A stretch of DNA of 64,000 nucleotides from Eretmocerus hayati (taxonomy: Eukaryota; Arthropoda; Insecta; Hymenoptera; Aphelinidae), in the NCBI GenBank assembly GCA_029851415.1, contig CM056742.1, positions 155,749,121-155,813,120 of the forward strand, written 5' to 3'. Both the position numbers and the translations under genes were made by a program. The notes under the pieces were generated by a model that was not told the DNA's origin, did no database searches, and saw only the letters and a program-made list of their open reading frames with translations. Positions 10,932-22,669 of this stretch are shown here, in pieces; position 1 is the first letter of the stretch; each line of letters begins with the position of its first letter.

Positions 10932-13551
10932 TCAAAATCCTTCTTCATCCTCAGCAAAATGTTCCTCTGAAAATATTGGTGGTTGCAAATTGACTAACAC
11001 CCAACACATGTGTATTAAGTCATCAATATGTGGGAACAAATAGGCAGGGATTTTGTCGAGAACTTTATAAATTCTCAAGCGTCGCATGATTCTCTCTACA
11101 TGGACTCTACTGCTTGCAATGTTGTAAGTTTCTTCAACTTCTTCTTTAGTGGACTCCCTTGAATTGCAACACAAGAAAGTTTTGAACACAACGTGTTGAA
11201 AGTTTTAAACACATGAAAAATTATTCCCAACACTTGAAAATTCAACACACTTTTTTTTCTACACGATTCTAATGTGTTCATATTTTTAACTCAGACCAAC
11301 ACGGATAACAAAGTAATTTCAACACCAAGGGCGAAAAAAAGAACACCATCCAGAATAAATCCAACACCATTGCGGAAAAAACCAACACAAGCTTCGTAAT
11401 TTTCAACACAAGTTGTGTAAATTTATACACACAATCAATAAAAATCAACACCCCCTTCAAAAAATGCACACGCCTCTAACACCATCCGGGATAGATTCAA
11501 CACCATTGCAAAAAAACCAACACAAGCTTCGTAATTTTCTACACAACTTGTGTAAATTCATACACACGACCAATATATGTTTGGATCAAAATTCACTCCA
11601 ACACATTCTTTTGAAGGCGATTTTGACTTTTATTGGTCGTGTGTATGAATTTACACAAGTTGTGTAGAAAATTACGAAGCTTGTGTTGGTTTTTTTGCAA
11701 TGGTATTGAATCTATCCCGGATGGTGTTAGAGGCGTGTGCATTTTTTGAAGATGGTGTTGATTTTTATTGATTGTGTGTATAAATTTACACAACTTGTGT
11801 TGAAAATTACGAAGCTTGTGTTGGTTTTTTCCGCAATGGTGTTAGATTTATTCTGGATGGTGTTCTTTTTTTCGCCCTTGGTGTTGAAATTACTTTGTTA
11901 TCCGTGTTGATCTGAGTTAAAAATATGAACAGATTAGAATCGTGTAGAAAAAAAAGTGTGTTGGATTTTCAAGTGTTGGGAATAATTTTTCATGTGTTTA
12001 AAACTTTCAACACGTTGTGTTCAAAACTTTTTTGTGTTGAAATTCAAGGGAGTCCTTTAGTGAATTCCTTCTTATCATAAAGAAAAGGGGGCATCACAAC
12101 CAAAACTTTCTTGCCACTGGCATCAACGACTGTTTTTATCTCTGGCAACCCCTTATCAGCTAAAACTACATCACCTTCTTCTAATAAATCAAGAAGACCT
12201 GATTCTATAGTGAGCTGGGAATCTGACATTCTTCCGCCAGCACCTTTTGATATAAAGCATATATATCCACCAGGGGTTATGCACACCAAAAGTTTAATAG
12301 TGAATCCATGTTTGTAGTGTGAATAACACCATACTCTCTCATCAATCTGTGATGGTATATCCATCCTGAACTCGGTGCAGTCAATTATGACTCCGGTATT
12401 GCTATATTTATCTTTGAAGCACTTGGGCATTGTGTCTTGAACAACATCCCTGCTAGGCCAGCTGATAAAATCTTTCGTTGGATAGACCAAGTGTTCTAAC
12501 GTTTGAAAAAATATACGAGACACTGTTTTCCTGTCAATCAAAAATAATGCACTCAAGGCTGAGAAAGTTAGCCCAGTTTTGAGTTTCATCAGGAATAGAA
12601 GAAGTCTATCCTGTCTCTTCACTTTCCACTTATTATCTAACAAATGTTTGGTTCTTCCCAAAAGAGTATTGAATGTATCGGTAGATACCCCAGCTAGATC
12701 TAGCAACTGCGTTCCTTTAAAACCAAGTTCAACCTCAGACTGAATAGGTTCACTGGAATCTGTACCGACACCTTGATCATTTGTAACTTTCTGATTGATA
12801 ATAATATCTGTTTGAATTTCCACATTGGAATGACTGCCTTGGTCACGTCTGTAAACGAAGAATGAGCTACTCGGTACTTGGGGCTCATTGACATCAAATG
12901 ACACTTGGCACTCTTGATCCACTGTCAATTTTTCAAGATTATGACACAGTATTTCAACAGAATGAGGGTCTAGAGCTACTTGGGTCGAGTCTTCATGACT
13001 ACTAGTGGAGCACATAATACTTGAAGAACTCTGCACTGACAATGTAGCTTGTTTCAACACATTCGTGTGAGATCTATCCTTCAAGCGCTTGAATCTGCAA
13101 AGTATCAACAAACTAGTAAGACAATTCCAAATTCATGCAGCATGGAAGCAACATTTTTTAGTTATGTGAGCATTACCTCGTTGCAGCTGATTTAGAATCA
13201 ATTTTTTTGGTAGGGTAAACAGGAGGAAAAACTGTGGGCACATAACTTGGACTCTGTGGATCATCAGACTTGTCATTGTCAAAAAAGTGAGCACTGCATA
13301 TACGGTCATGAGGCTTGAGCATCCAAGGGGACCCATCAACGCTGTAAAGATAATTTACATCTAAACCAACTCTTCGAGTATGATATGTTGGTGAGGGAAG
13401 CACAGACAACTTACTTTTTCCTCTTAACTGCAGCTATTCATAATCGCCTTTGTTCTCTCTTTGATTCAGAAATAGGAAACTTGAAGAACAAGCATTTACT
13501 ATTCCTGCCACTATTACTACAGTTCACAACGCAACAAGTGGCTTTACTCAT
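10932..13551 (-). pseudogene. ISL2EU transposase, THAP domain plus DDE core, interrupted
   Basis: Transposase read on minus from three exons, 13551-13415, 13341-13177 and 13094-10932, with GT-AG introns whose phases agree. The N-terminus is a THAP zinc finger: C-x4-C near the start (CCVVNC), then HDRICSAHFF and a terminal SYVPTVFP-type stretch. A helix-turn-helix-like segment (SALSALFLIDRKTVSRIF) precedes a DDE_Tnp_4-like catalytic core. The first Asp is in VIIDCTEF (codon 12380-12382), the second in VVLADKGL (12155-12157) and the Glu in VHVERI (11094-11096). Two lesions inactivate it: TGA at 13438-13440, probably replacing the conserved THAP Trp, and a 903-base MITE between the second Asp and the Glu. 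The C-terminal part resumes exactly at the duplicated target site and ends at 10932. Confidence 0.88.
11152..12054. mobile_element. Fold-back MITE with 8-bp target duplication
   Basis: The element begins GACTCCCTTGAATT and ends with its complement. It is flanked by CTTTAGTG at 11144-11151 and 12055-12062, a perfect 8-bp duplication as made by hAT-type transposases. The two arms of about 430 bases pair along nearly their whole length and are rich in AACAC/GTGTT repeats. It has no credible gene; the open frames are mirror images from the two arms. Arm identity is high, so the insertion is young relative to most repeats here. Confidence 0.92.
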
Positions 13552-13745
13552 TTTTTTGTATGTTATTTTTGCCAAGTTACTAATGTGATGAACAGCTGAG
13601 CTGCTGTCAAAAGCTGAGCACCCAAACACTCAACAAACTCAGAGCCGAGGGCGAGCCCCAGCGAGGCAGCAACAAACAGCTGACAGCCAGGCCAACAGTC
13701 GGCTGCTCACGTTTCATTGAGTGGCGGACGCAACGAAAGCATGCA

Positions 13746-13994
13746 AACTTTGACTAGCTCTCATTCACTCAATTTGGCTCGGATTCAAGCTCACAAGCAC
13801 TCAAACTCTTCGTTTTTGGAAACTCTACAACTGCCTCGCATACTGTTGCCACATCCGATCAGTGGTTTTTGAGCTGAATGCATAAAAAGACCGAAGCCCG
13901 TACTAAACACGTACAAAAGCTTCGAATGTTACCTCCCGTGAAATGCCACTTTTCGCCGCTCGGAGGCGCTGAAATTCACATGTCTCATAGCCAA
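13746..13994. repeat. Right terminal inverted repeat of the ISL2EU element
   Basis: Reverse complement of 8174-8422, ending CATAGCCAA next to TA. The THAP exon begins about 200 bases inside it. Confidence 0.9.
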
Positions 13995-13996
13995 TA

Positions 13997-15130
13997 GGCT
14001 GAAGATCGAAGTTTGCACTAACACATGGATAACCAACACATGACACTGTGAATGAGGCATCTAAAAGATTACGATCAAAACAAGACAAATACAACGATGA
14101 TACACCCTCACGTGAATCCAACAATGGGTTGACATTAGCTGCTCTTGCTGATTGGTGAGATAACAAGGCTAGGAAAATTATGCTTTCATGGTATCTGCGC
14201 GGTGAAGCGAAATCTGTTTTGGACAACATCGACTCGTACACCATCAGTCTTGAATCCTTTTTTCCCTTTGCCAAAATCAAAAGCAGAAATTTGATGGAAA
14301 CCCTCTGTCACTAGCAGCTGACAATTGAAGCTTAATTGGGAACATTTACAAAATCTTCTTTCAGACGAACAGCCCTAGTAAAAATAAGTGCCTCATGATC
14401 ACATATGAACATGTTCCTAGCCGAACTGTGGTCATCTATGACCATCTATGACCTCAGAAAATATTATGTCTGCATGGTTAGTCCTAGGTACACAAAACCA
14501 ACTCGACATGGCCGTAGGGTATTGTAATCAAGTGGTTGTACATGACATTTTCAATATCGGATGGAGCCTAGTAGTTGGAGCCCCAAGCGCGCTTATTTCG
14601 AAGCTTCGGATTGAGAAACATTTCGAGTTGGCAATGAAGTGCTTCATTTCCAACATGAGTTTCTAGGATCAAGTATGGAGATCAATGACGACCTATGACT
14701 CCGGCCTCATGGTCATAGGCGGTCATGTATGACCACAGTCCGGTCGGGAACATGTTCATATATGATCATGAGGCACTTATTCTTACTAGGGAGGACTACA
14801 TTGCTTGCTCGAAATCTCTGCTATTTCCGACTTAACGATCGAGAAATGCTTTAACTTGAAGAGCTATTTCCAATCAATAAAGCTATCTCCCACGCAACGG
14901 AGATGGAAGTCTTACGCAATCAAAATCGAAGAGATTAATAGTAGAAATTGACGAAACACGATTCGGTTTCACTCGACCCATAGGCCTCATAAAGAACAGA
15001 ACTCGAACAACGGGGCACAGCATCGACAGTCCCTTACATGTTTGAGTTGCGGTGTTGAAGGACACGTCCGTTCGAATTGGCCGAGGAATTTGAAGGACAA
15101 CTACGGAGCGCCAAATAGAACGAGGCAAGC
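13997..15130 (+). pseudogene. gag-like relic of an LTR retrotransposon
   Basis: On the plus strand 14165-14221 reads KARKIMLSWYLRGEAKSVL, preceded by a Trp and an in-frame TGA, resembling the capsid part of Gypsy-type gag (W...KA...LYL.G.A). At 15039-15080 TCLSCGVEGHVRSNW is a CCHC zinc knuckle whose last Cys is Trp. A MITE (14373-14791) lies between them and the ISL2EU element lies upstream. Frames are broken throughout. No protease, reverse transcriptase or integrase follows before the repeat array at 15345. Gypsy is my best guess; other LTR groups are possible. Confidence 0.5.
14373..14791. mobile_element. 419-bp MITE with CCCTAGTAA termini
   Basis: Starts CCCTAGTAAAAATAAGTGCC and ends with the complement, with ATGATCA blocks inside both ends and several copies of the motif TATGACC in both orientations. 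AG flanks both ends, consistent with a 2-bp duplication. No coding capacity; superfamily unassigned. Confidence 0.75.
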
Positions 15131-15344
15131 TTAACATGATCTCACCCAGGCCTCGCGATTAATTCAAGGAATTCCAATTTCGGAAGGTTTGAAAATATCT
15201 CTAGGGACTCAGATGGTGTGAGCATTAGATGGCGCAGAATGTAATCTCAAGATTGACTCTTGTTTTGACGTTTCCATTGTCGTTTCAAGGTTCTTAACAG
15301 TCAACAAACAAAGTCTCTACACTGTAAAAAAGACCGGTGAGATT

Positions 15345-17545
15345 TGACAACGCTAGGAGTTCTCGCTACGTGTGATCAGATTTTCACTGAGTAAGGAGCC
15401 AAAACCAGAACACAGCACTGGAATGTGCTTCGTGTCACGATTTCTCAATAGGTTCGCGATGAGGATCACCTTGAGTCGGTGCCATATTTGAGAAATTTGA
15501 TGACATAGTTCGGACAGTCGATACTTATGTTCTCAGATGTTATTCAAACAATCATCTGTCTATGAGCTGTCGTGTTAGCTGGAAACACGAAAATCCCGAA
15601 TCCGATGTTGATTCCTATCTCCATTCGCGATTTTCTGGCAGAGAAACCAACTTAAGCCGAAAATCAGCTCTGGAATCCGTTCGGTATCGCATTTTCCCAA
15701 TAGCTTCGCTATTAGAATCACCTCATATCCAGGTCATATCTGATGAAATTGATGCCATGATTCAGGCGGTCGTACTCAGGTTCTCTCGTGTGATTCAAAC
15801 CATTCGACTATGATGTGCCGTTTTAGCTAGAGATCACGATCAATCCGAATTTAAAGTTAATCGTTCTCGCAGTATGTGATCCGCTTCTGGTTGAAACCTC
15901 AACCTAAAGCGAGGAGTTGCACTCGAATCTGTTTCGTATTGCAATTTCCTAATAGGTCCACGATGACAATTCCGAGCAGAGTCATAACTGAGAATTCTGA
16001 TCACATAGCATGGCAGTCAATGGTCAGGTTCTCAGGTGTTATTCAAATTATTCGACTATGAGATGCTTTCCCAGCTGTACGTGATGAATCATCCGAATCC
16101 ACTGCAAATTATTCTGGCCACAGGAATCTGCTTCGTATAACGAGTTCTCGATAGTACTGTGATCAGAATCACCTCAAATCCGTATCATATGTGAGAATTT
16201 TGATTACATAGTTTGATCAGTTGATGTTGAGCTTCTCAAGCGCGATAAAAACTGATATTTCAGTATGAGATGCCGTTCCAGACAGAGCTCAAGATCAACC
16301 CGAGTCTGGTATGAAGTTTTCCTGAATCCATGATCTGATTCTGGCCAAGAGAGTTGCCTAAACTGAAAAGGAATTCTCGAATCTGGTCGGTATCACAATT
16401 GCTTAGCAGGTTCGTGATGAGAAGTACCTCCAAAGCTAGTCATGCCTGAGAACTTGGATGACATAGCGTCGGGAGGCGATGCAGCTGAAAAAGCATCTCA
16501 TAGTCAAATAATTTGAATGACACTCGAGAACCTGAGCATCGGATGCCCAATCTATGGCTAAGGGATTTTCCAAGATGAATCTAGTCTCGAACCTACGACA
16601 TAATTGTAATACCAAACGGATTGGAGTGCTATTTTTCCCGTTAGGCTGGCCTATCAGCCAGAAGCTGATCACAAATTTCGAGAGTAATTAACATCACATC
16701 CGAGTTGGTCGAGCCCTGTATTGGCAACGGCGTTTCATATTTTACTACTTCGAACAACACCTCGAAACTTGAGCATCGACTGTCCATGCAATGCCATCAA
16801 AATCCTCAGGTATGACTCAGATTTCGGGCGGTTTTCATCGGGAATCTATTAGGCAAATGACATATCAAACAGATTCGAGTGCCGCTTCTCAGTTTAGACT
16901 ATACTTTCTCGGCCAGAATCTGATCACGAATTGTGATGAAATTCAACAATATTTTCGGATCGTTTGTGAGATTTAGCTAGAACGGCATCTCATAGTCGAA
17001 TATTAGTTTGGATAACATCTGAAATTCTGGACAAGGACTGCCCGAAGTATGTGATCGAAATCCTCAGATATGACACGGACTCGAGGCGATTCTTATCGCA
17101 AACCTATTTAGAAATCGTGACACGAAGCAGATTCTAATGCTGTTTTTCACATCTGACTTTCCACTCCTGATCACGGATTGCACAAGAAATTTACAGTGGA
17201 TTCGGATGATTCTGTAAGCTACAGCCGGGAAAGCATGTCATAGTCGGATAATTTGAATAACACTTGAGAACCTGAACATCGACTACCAATGCTATGTAAT
17301 CAAAATTCTCGTCTGTAATTCGGATTGGAGGGTGATATCATAGCGAACCTACGACGAAATCGTCATACCTTACAGATTTGAGTGCTGCTCTCCCCTTTGG
17401 GTTATTCACTCATCCTCAATTTGATCATAAATTGCGAGGGGTATTAACATTATATACGGATTATCCGCGAGCTGGAGCTGAAATGGCGTCTCCTGCCTGA
17501 ATAGTCTGAATAACACCTGAGAATCTATGCATCTACTGTTCCATG
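15345..17545. repeat. Tandem ~248-bp units, direct then inverted
   Basis: A recognisable core, ATTCAAATTATTCGACTATG and variants, occurs in plus orientation near 15542, 15793, 16041 and 16246. It then occurs in reverse complement near 16493, 16737, 16985, 17231 and 17482. Spacing is mostly 244-251 bases. Orientation switches near 16400. Units are strongly diverged. The layout matches fold-back elements whose arms are built from tandem repeats, or an inverted satellite block. Confidence 0.72.
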
Positions 17546-17546
17546 C

Positions 17547-17580
17547 TACACTGCCGGTCAAAAGTTTCAGGACACCCGAA
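17547..17580. other. Possible Tc1/mariner-type terminus
   Basis: ACACTGCCGGTCAAAAGTTT resembles the ends of Tc1-like elements. I found no opposite copy and no transposase remnant downstream, so it may be a solo end or chance. Confidence 0.3.
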
Positions 17581-18157
17581 ATTTTATTCCCCAATCTAGT
17601 AAGTGAAACTACTAGGCTCTATTTGACTCAAGAGAACTTTACCATAACTTATTTTGAAGGGTTTTCCACGCACTTTGAGATGTCATTATTCATTTTCATC
17701 TACGCAGACAGGTATCTTTCCAATGTCAGCTTGAAAAAGTGCCAGTTTCGATGATTTTTTGAAGAATCGTCTGGCTCGAGTAGCTCGAAAGTACAGGAAT
17801 ATTCTGGAGTGGATCTTCAAAGACTTGGAAGTACAAGTCTAGAGCTTTGAAATTCCGTTTTCAAACTTCCTCTTACGTTACCTCCACTCCGAGCTATAAC
17901 ATTCTCTGTGGAGCAAGATTTTTCGCAAAAACTAACATCTATATTCGAAAAATATAGAGAAATCCGTTTGTGGGGGAATATAATCTCTGATCCTGGCATC
18001 TGTCTTCTATATTATGATCAAGAGAACTAGAAACTTTTGGATCATGCCCTAAAAAAGAATATCCTCGTCGGTTTTCAATAGGGGGTACTTTTTTCTGGAA
18101 ATAAGAAATCAAGTTTTTTATAATTCGGCGATATTGTTGAGCAACGACGTAAAACGC

Positions 18158-18780
18158 GATATTATTATTATTTTTATTATTATTATTTATTTGAGCCAGG
18201 TTGTTACAACTAGCACAGAATATATAAATCATATATTACATATACTCTGCAGAGATGCAATCGCATCTGTACGCAGTCTGGTCCTATTGAAACTTACAAA
18301 ATAAAATAAATATAATAACTTATTTCTAAAGGAGGAAAAAAACTTGAATACTGATGTGAAGTCATCACACGAAATATAATCAAGTGAAAAGATATGTTTC
18401 CAATTTCATCATTCGATAATCCACATTTTCTCTGTCGCACTCATTTAACACTCATTCGCTTGTTACAGTAAGAGAGAAATTTGGAATAGATTCTCTACTT
18501 CGTATATAAAAATCGGATAGAATATTGCTCATGATTAACGTTAGACATGAAACTCAGGTTGAACTCTTTCAGGAAATTTCAACTTCCATAGTTTTTAGAT
18601 GATTTTCAAGCTTTTTCTTATCTCATTTTAAGCATAGATTTTTCAGTGTAGTAGGCAGCTTATTAAAATAATATGTTCCCACGTACCTATGATTCCTCTT
18701 CCCTACATTTTTTTTTCACTTTTGGCAGTCTGATATCTTTGTTCCTAGTACATGATATGAACAAGGGATTTTTGGAACGG
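18158..18780 (-). pseudogene. 3' end of a non-LTR retrotransposon
   Basis: On minus, the stretch around 18720-18580 reads KKNVGKRNHRYVGTYYFNKL, then a Leu-Pro and a Lys-rich end, which resembles the C-terminus of CR1/Jockey-like reverse transcriptases. It has in-frame stops. It is followed at 18192-18162 by an (AAT)n run on the same strand, typical of a 3' microsatellite tail. The copy is 5'-truncated. Confidence 0.5.
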
Positions 18781-20838
18781 AGTTCCTTTACGCTCGTTTG
18801 AGTGAGGAGTGAAATCGTGCGACCGACACCGCCCCGCGTAACGAGATTCGATGCAACCCGCTTTACAGATGCAACGAAAAACCGACATACGATATAGGTA
18901 TACTGCATAGGCTGATTAACCGCGTGTATTCTCAGTAGCGATCCTCTTCTCAGCATATCACAGATGCCGCCCCAAGATCCGTCTGCTGTCTGCACACAGC
19001 TCATGCACAGCTCGACTGACAACAACATATGATTCTTATTGTTATTTAGTATTGTTGCTGCATAATGCTGGAACAAGTAATGCTTCCATCACTAATTTTA
19101 GATTGCTAAATCGGTTGTTTATACGGAAATTCAGATCGTGAAAGTTTGGTGATGTGATCCCGATAAAAAGTGCGCAGTGTTGCGTGTGGTGGGTCCTCAT
19201 TTTGCCCTCATTGCGTGGGTGATGAAGGTTTTCCGAGTTTAAACAAACGCTATATAAACACAATCCGTACTCCCAGCAGAACGAGAGTTTTTCCGAACTC
19301 TCGCTTGTCCTGCTTCATTTTAATTTAAAGTATTCAGCAAGCTCATTTCTATCTGTTCTAACCCTAATTTGGGAAGTAATTTCTTGAAGCAACCAAAGCA
19401 TTACTGTTTTGGATACATATGGGGTCTTACTAAAAGATGTGGTTATTCGTGTGCCACCATTTTTAACCCATACATGCCACTGTTCCACATTTAAACATGT
19501 TCAAATCCCCAACTAAATTCTGAAACATGATTTGACAAGGAAGGGCATACAATGCTGTAATTTATTGAGTTGAGCATTGACTCACTTAGACGTTACAACA
19601 AAAGTCTAAATCCTCTAAGACCTCATTGTCCCCCAATATCAATTTTAGTCAAGCCTAAATGCATTCAACCATGGCTGCATGCAATACACTTCTCCTCATT
19701 TTTTTAGAGCATAAACCTACTCTTTCTCAATTAAAGGAGGTTGTTCAGAAGCATCTCAGCATCAACTTGTGAAACTAACATTGTTGTCGTCAAATCCTAT
19801 AACCTGCTTAGATGAAATGAGTGTATATTCTGTACAGCAGTTAAACTATGATCTCGCTAATCAATAGGATAATGCATTTCATCCTATCCAGTAAGTACAA
19901 GATTGCATCAAATCATAAAGAGTTCAATCCTCGGTCATCTTTGGCCAAGAGTTCAATTATGGATTACGCGTATCATCACTTCCACCCTACAGATGTTGTT
20001 AGGCACTCCTCACATTGACATACATTGAATATTTATTTGAAAATGAACAGAGAGTACTACTAGTGATCCTCTATGAACCTCAAATAAAGTGAAGACAATC
20101 TAAGAGAGTACATCACTTGATATAATGTTGTAAATTGTTGAATAAGGGCATCAATTCAAACAAAAATTTGAGACAGAAGTCGAAATTCCCCCATGGTTTG
20201 TAGAGCTATTATTGTCAATTTTAATCCTTGTGCTTAATTAATGGGTTCAAACAATTCTCATCATTTTTCTAGAGCTCCAATTGAAGAGTGAAATGATATA
20301 AGTGTGAGGAACCATCAGAATCTAAATTTGTTTAGAATACACATTCATCGTCGAAAGCCTCAATCAGCTCCAAGAAGATGTTTGTCTTTTTTGGGCAAAA
20401 AGGAGAGTTTAAATGAATGAGATATTGCTTTTTACTCTACTAAATGAGTACACGGATTCATTGGATCATTAAAAATTAGTCTCAATGATCCAATCAATTC
20501 CAATGAAATTTTCTTTTACACCTTTCCATCATGTTTTTCACCAGCTATGATGTCTTTCATGAGCAACTCAGTGTTGATAATTGAGAATCATATTTGCTAA
20601 CTTCTTTTAAATATGTCTCCTATCATAACATTTTGGGGAGTCCATCCCAAGCTAAACTCATAATTCTATTTGGGTAATGCATGGTATATTATATTTGAGA
20701 AAATGATGTCAACTATCTCAATTACTCAGGGGGTTAATACCGTAATATCTTTTTCAAATACCGTTATGATGAGCTTCGAAAATCTCGAAAATCAATTATA
20801 ACTCATCCAAACTTCCAGATCATATCGATATTCAATCA
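18781..20838. other. Unassigned intergenic sequence
   Basis: No gene supported. A 129-codon frame on minus (18687-19076) overlaps the retrotransposon tail and has no recognisable domain. 19320-20830 is AT-rich and featureless to me. Confidence 0.4.
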
Positions 20839-20929
20839 TCAATCCAAAGACAGCCTTGGAACTCCGTTCCTCACGCGTTTCTCAAACGCACACGAATTTT
20901 TTTTATACATTTTCCAGAACTTTATTTCA

Positions 20930-21005
20930 GTCGGAGGGCGCCGCCCCCGAACCCTCGGGCGGGGCTGCCGCCCCTGGACCCCGCTCCGGACGCCCGTCCC
21001 GTACC
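20930..21005. repeat. GC-rich block in AT-rich surroundings
   Basis: A block of almost pure G+C, including GCCGCCCCCGAACCCTCGGG and GCTGCCGCCCCTGGACCCCG, with local dyads. Composition differs sharply from both sides. Origin unknown. Confidence 0.5.
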
Positions 21006-21539
21006 GCCGACTTCCGCGAAAAGTTTGTGAATCGAGCGGCTGTGACGCATCGTTCCACACTCAAAAATTCGACTACAACATCGTCTGTAGCGAATGAACT
21101 GGAACTATGACGTACAGCAAACATGGATCGAAATCGAGTTTTTTTCTTGCAAACTCGTGCGTAAATTCATTGGGGCCCACTCATTGCCTCGTATATACGA
21201 CTATTTCATTCAAGTCCTGACCATCAAATTTTTTTTTAAATCATGGAGGTACAGTTTCCTGCACAGGTTGCATAAATTTCATTTTCTCATGACTTCGCGC
21301 ACAGAGTTACAAAATAGTACATTTCGATTCAAGGGTGGGAAAACTTTTTTTCACGTCCGTGTCGTGGGTTTCCAGCCCGAGCCGTAGGCCAAGATCGGAA
21401 TCAACATAAGGATACGAAAAATGAATTTTACATCCGTGTATCGAATACTATTTTTTGACAAACTGTTAGAGGATTGGAAAATCAGTGAGAAGAAGTTACT
21501 TTCTCGCACTGTGTTTCAAAAAGCCATTATGCGATCAAT

Positions 21540-22185
21540 GCACCAATTCAGAATTGTCCGGAAACTTCTCGTTTGAAACCGTACCAAACTTCAAATACCT
21601 CGGTGCGATAATCAATAAGAATAACGACACCAACGAAGAAATTGCCAATAGAATCAACGCGGGTTCCAAGAGCTACAACTCTATCCGAAAACTACTGCGA
21701 AATAAGCTACTGTCACGCGAGTCAAAGCTCACCTTGTACAAAAGCGTAGTCCGGCCGGTGGTTTTATACGGGTGCGAAACATGGGCACTAACGAAGGTAC
21801 AAATGTGCAAACTCGCGTCCTTCGAGATTAAGATCCTGAGAAGCATTTTCGGAATGAAATTAGACAGGAGGACCGGTCGCTGGAGGAGACTACACAACAA
21901 TGAACTCGACTGTACCAAAACCCGCGAATAGTACAAATGATCAAAATCCAATGAGCCAGATGGGCGGGACACGTAGCCAGGATGGGAGAGGGTAGAATGG
22001 CTCGCGAAGGCATGGAAAGTCATGTCAAACTTCCAAGATCACCGGGTCGACCTCGGATACGATGGACTTATAATGTATGGGAAGACCTGGCGGGAGTAGG
22101 GTGCAACAGAAGGGAGTGGACAGCACAAGCACGAAACAGGTCTATATGTCGACAATACGTCGATGCGTTAAGAAGAACAACCTGA
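21540..22185 (+). pseudogene. Non-LTR reverse transcriptase, C-terminal part
   Basis: Reads the end of a non-LTR retrotransposon polyprotein. It includes FKYLGAIINKNNDTNEEIAN, then VVLYGCETWALT, and after a stop at 21931 and a frame change RWAGHVARMG and GRPRIRW. This motif series (thumb region followed by an Arg-rich tail) is common in insect non-LTR elements annotated as endonuclease-reverse transcriptase. The palm motifs are absent, so the copy is 5'-truncated as well as frameshifted. The clade is uncertain. Confidence 0.8.
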
Positions 22186-22669
22186 AAACCCATTTCCCCT
22201 CCTATGGTCGCGGAGGCGAGAGCGCACGCGTGGCGAGCGGGCCTCTTCATCAAGAACATCTGAATGCAGCTGCGTACCAATCCTTAATTTCGTCTAGACA
22301 CGACCACCCCCTTGGCTGCTTCCATCCAACTCTCCAGTGGCCAAGGGACGTGGTTGCGGCCATAAGACCACCGAGTCTTCGAGAGCCTTATATATCATTA
22401 CTCAGTGTAATACTCGTGTATTAATCAAACAAAACTCCAATACGATTGAAAACGATTGCGTTTACTCGGTCTGGCTTCCCAGAATTTTTGACCAAAGGTC
22501 AGAATTCTGCTGAAATCCTGGTGAATTCCTGATTTTCTACAATTTTCCCGAATGAGACGTCCTGGGCGACATTTATAATACAGTCAAAATAGGAGGCCCC
22601 ATAAACATCTATAGCTTCCCTATGGTTTTAGATGCGGATATTAGTGTATATGAATCATTAATGACGACG

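Larger units (their letters stand above)
8174..13994. mobile_element. ISL2EU-type DNA transposon, two genes, defective
   Basis: This 5.8-kb element is bounded by long inverted repeats starting TTGGCTATG and flanked on both sides by TA. It carries two convergent genes: a YqaJ-type nuclease gene on + (8821-10452) and a THAP plus DDE_Tnp_4-like transposase gene on - (10932-13551). Pairing of such a transposase with a YqaJ-family protein is characteristic of the ISL2EU superfamily. Both genes are broken by nonsense codons, a frameshift and an internal MITE, so it cannot be autonomous now. The TA dinucleotides suggest a 2-bp target duplication. Its flanks resemble parts of one gag-like relic, which implies insertion into an LTR-retrotransposon remnant. 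Confidence 0.88.

Noticed and set aside
15345..17545. Tandem repeats resembling a CRISPR array
   Set aside because: Units of about 248 bases, strongly diverged, with an orientation switch; no repeat-spacer structure.
18687..19076. 129-codon minus-strand frame as a gene
   Set aside because: Overlaps a retrotransposon 3' remnant and shows no family motif.
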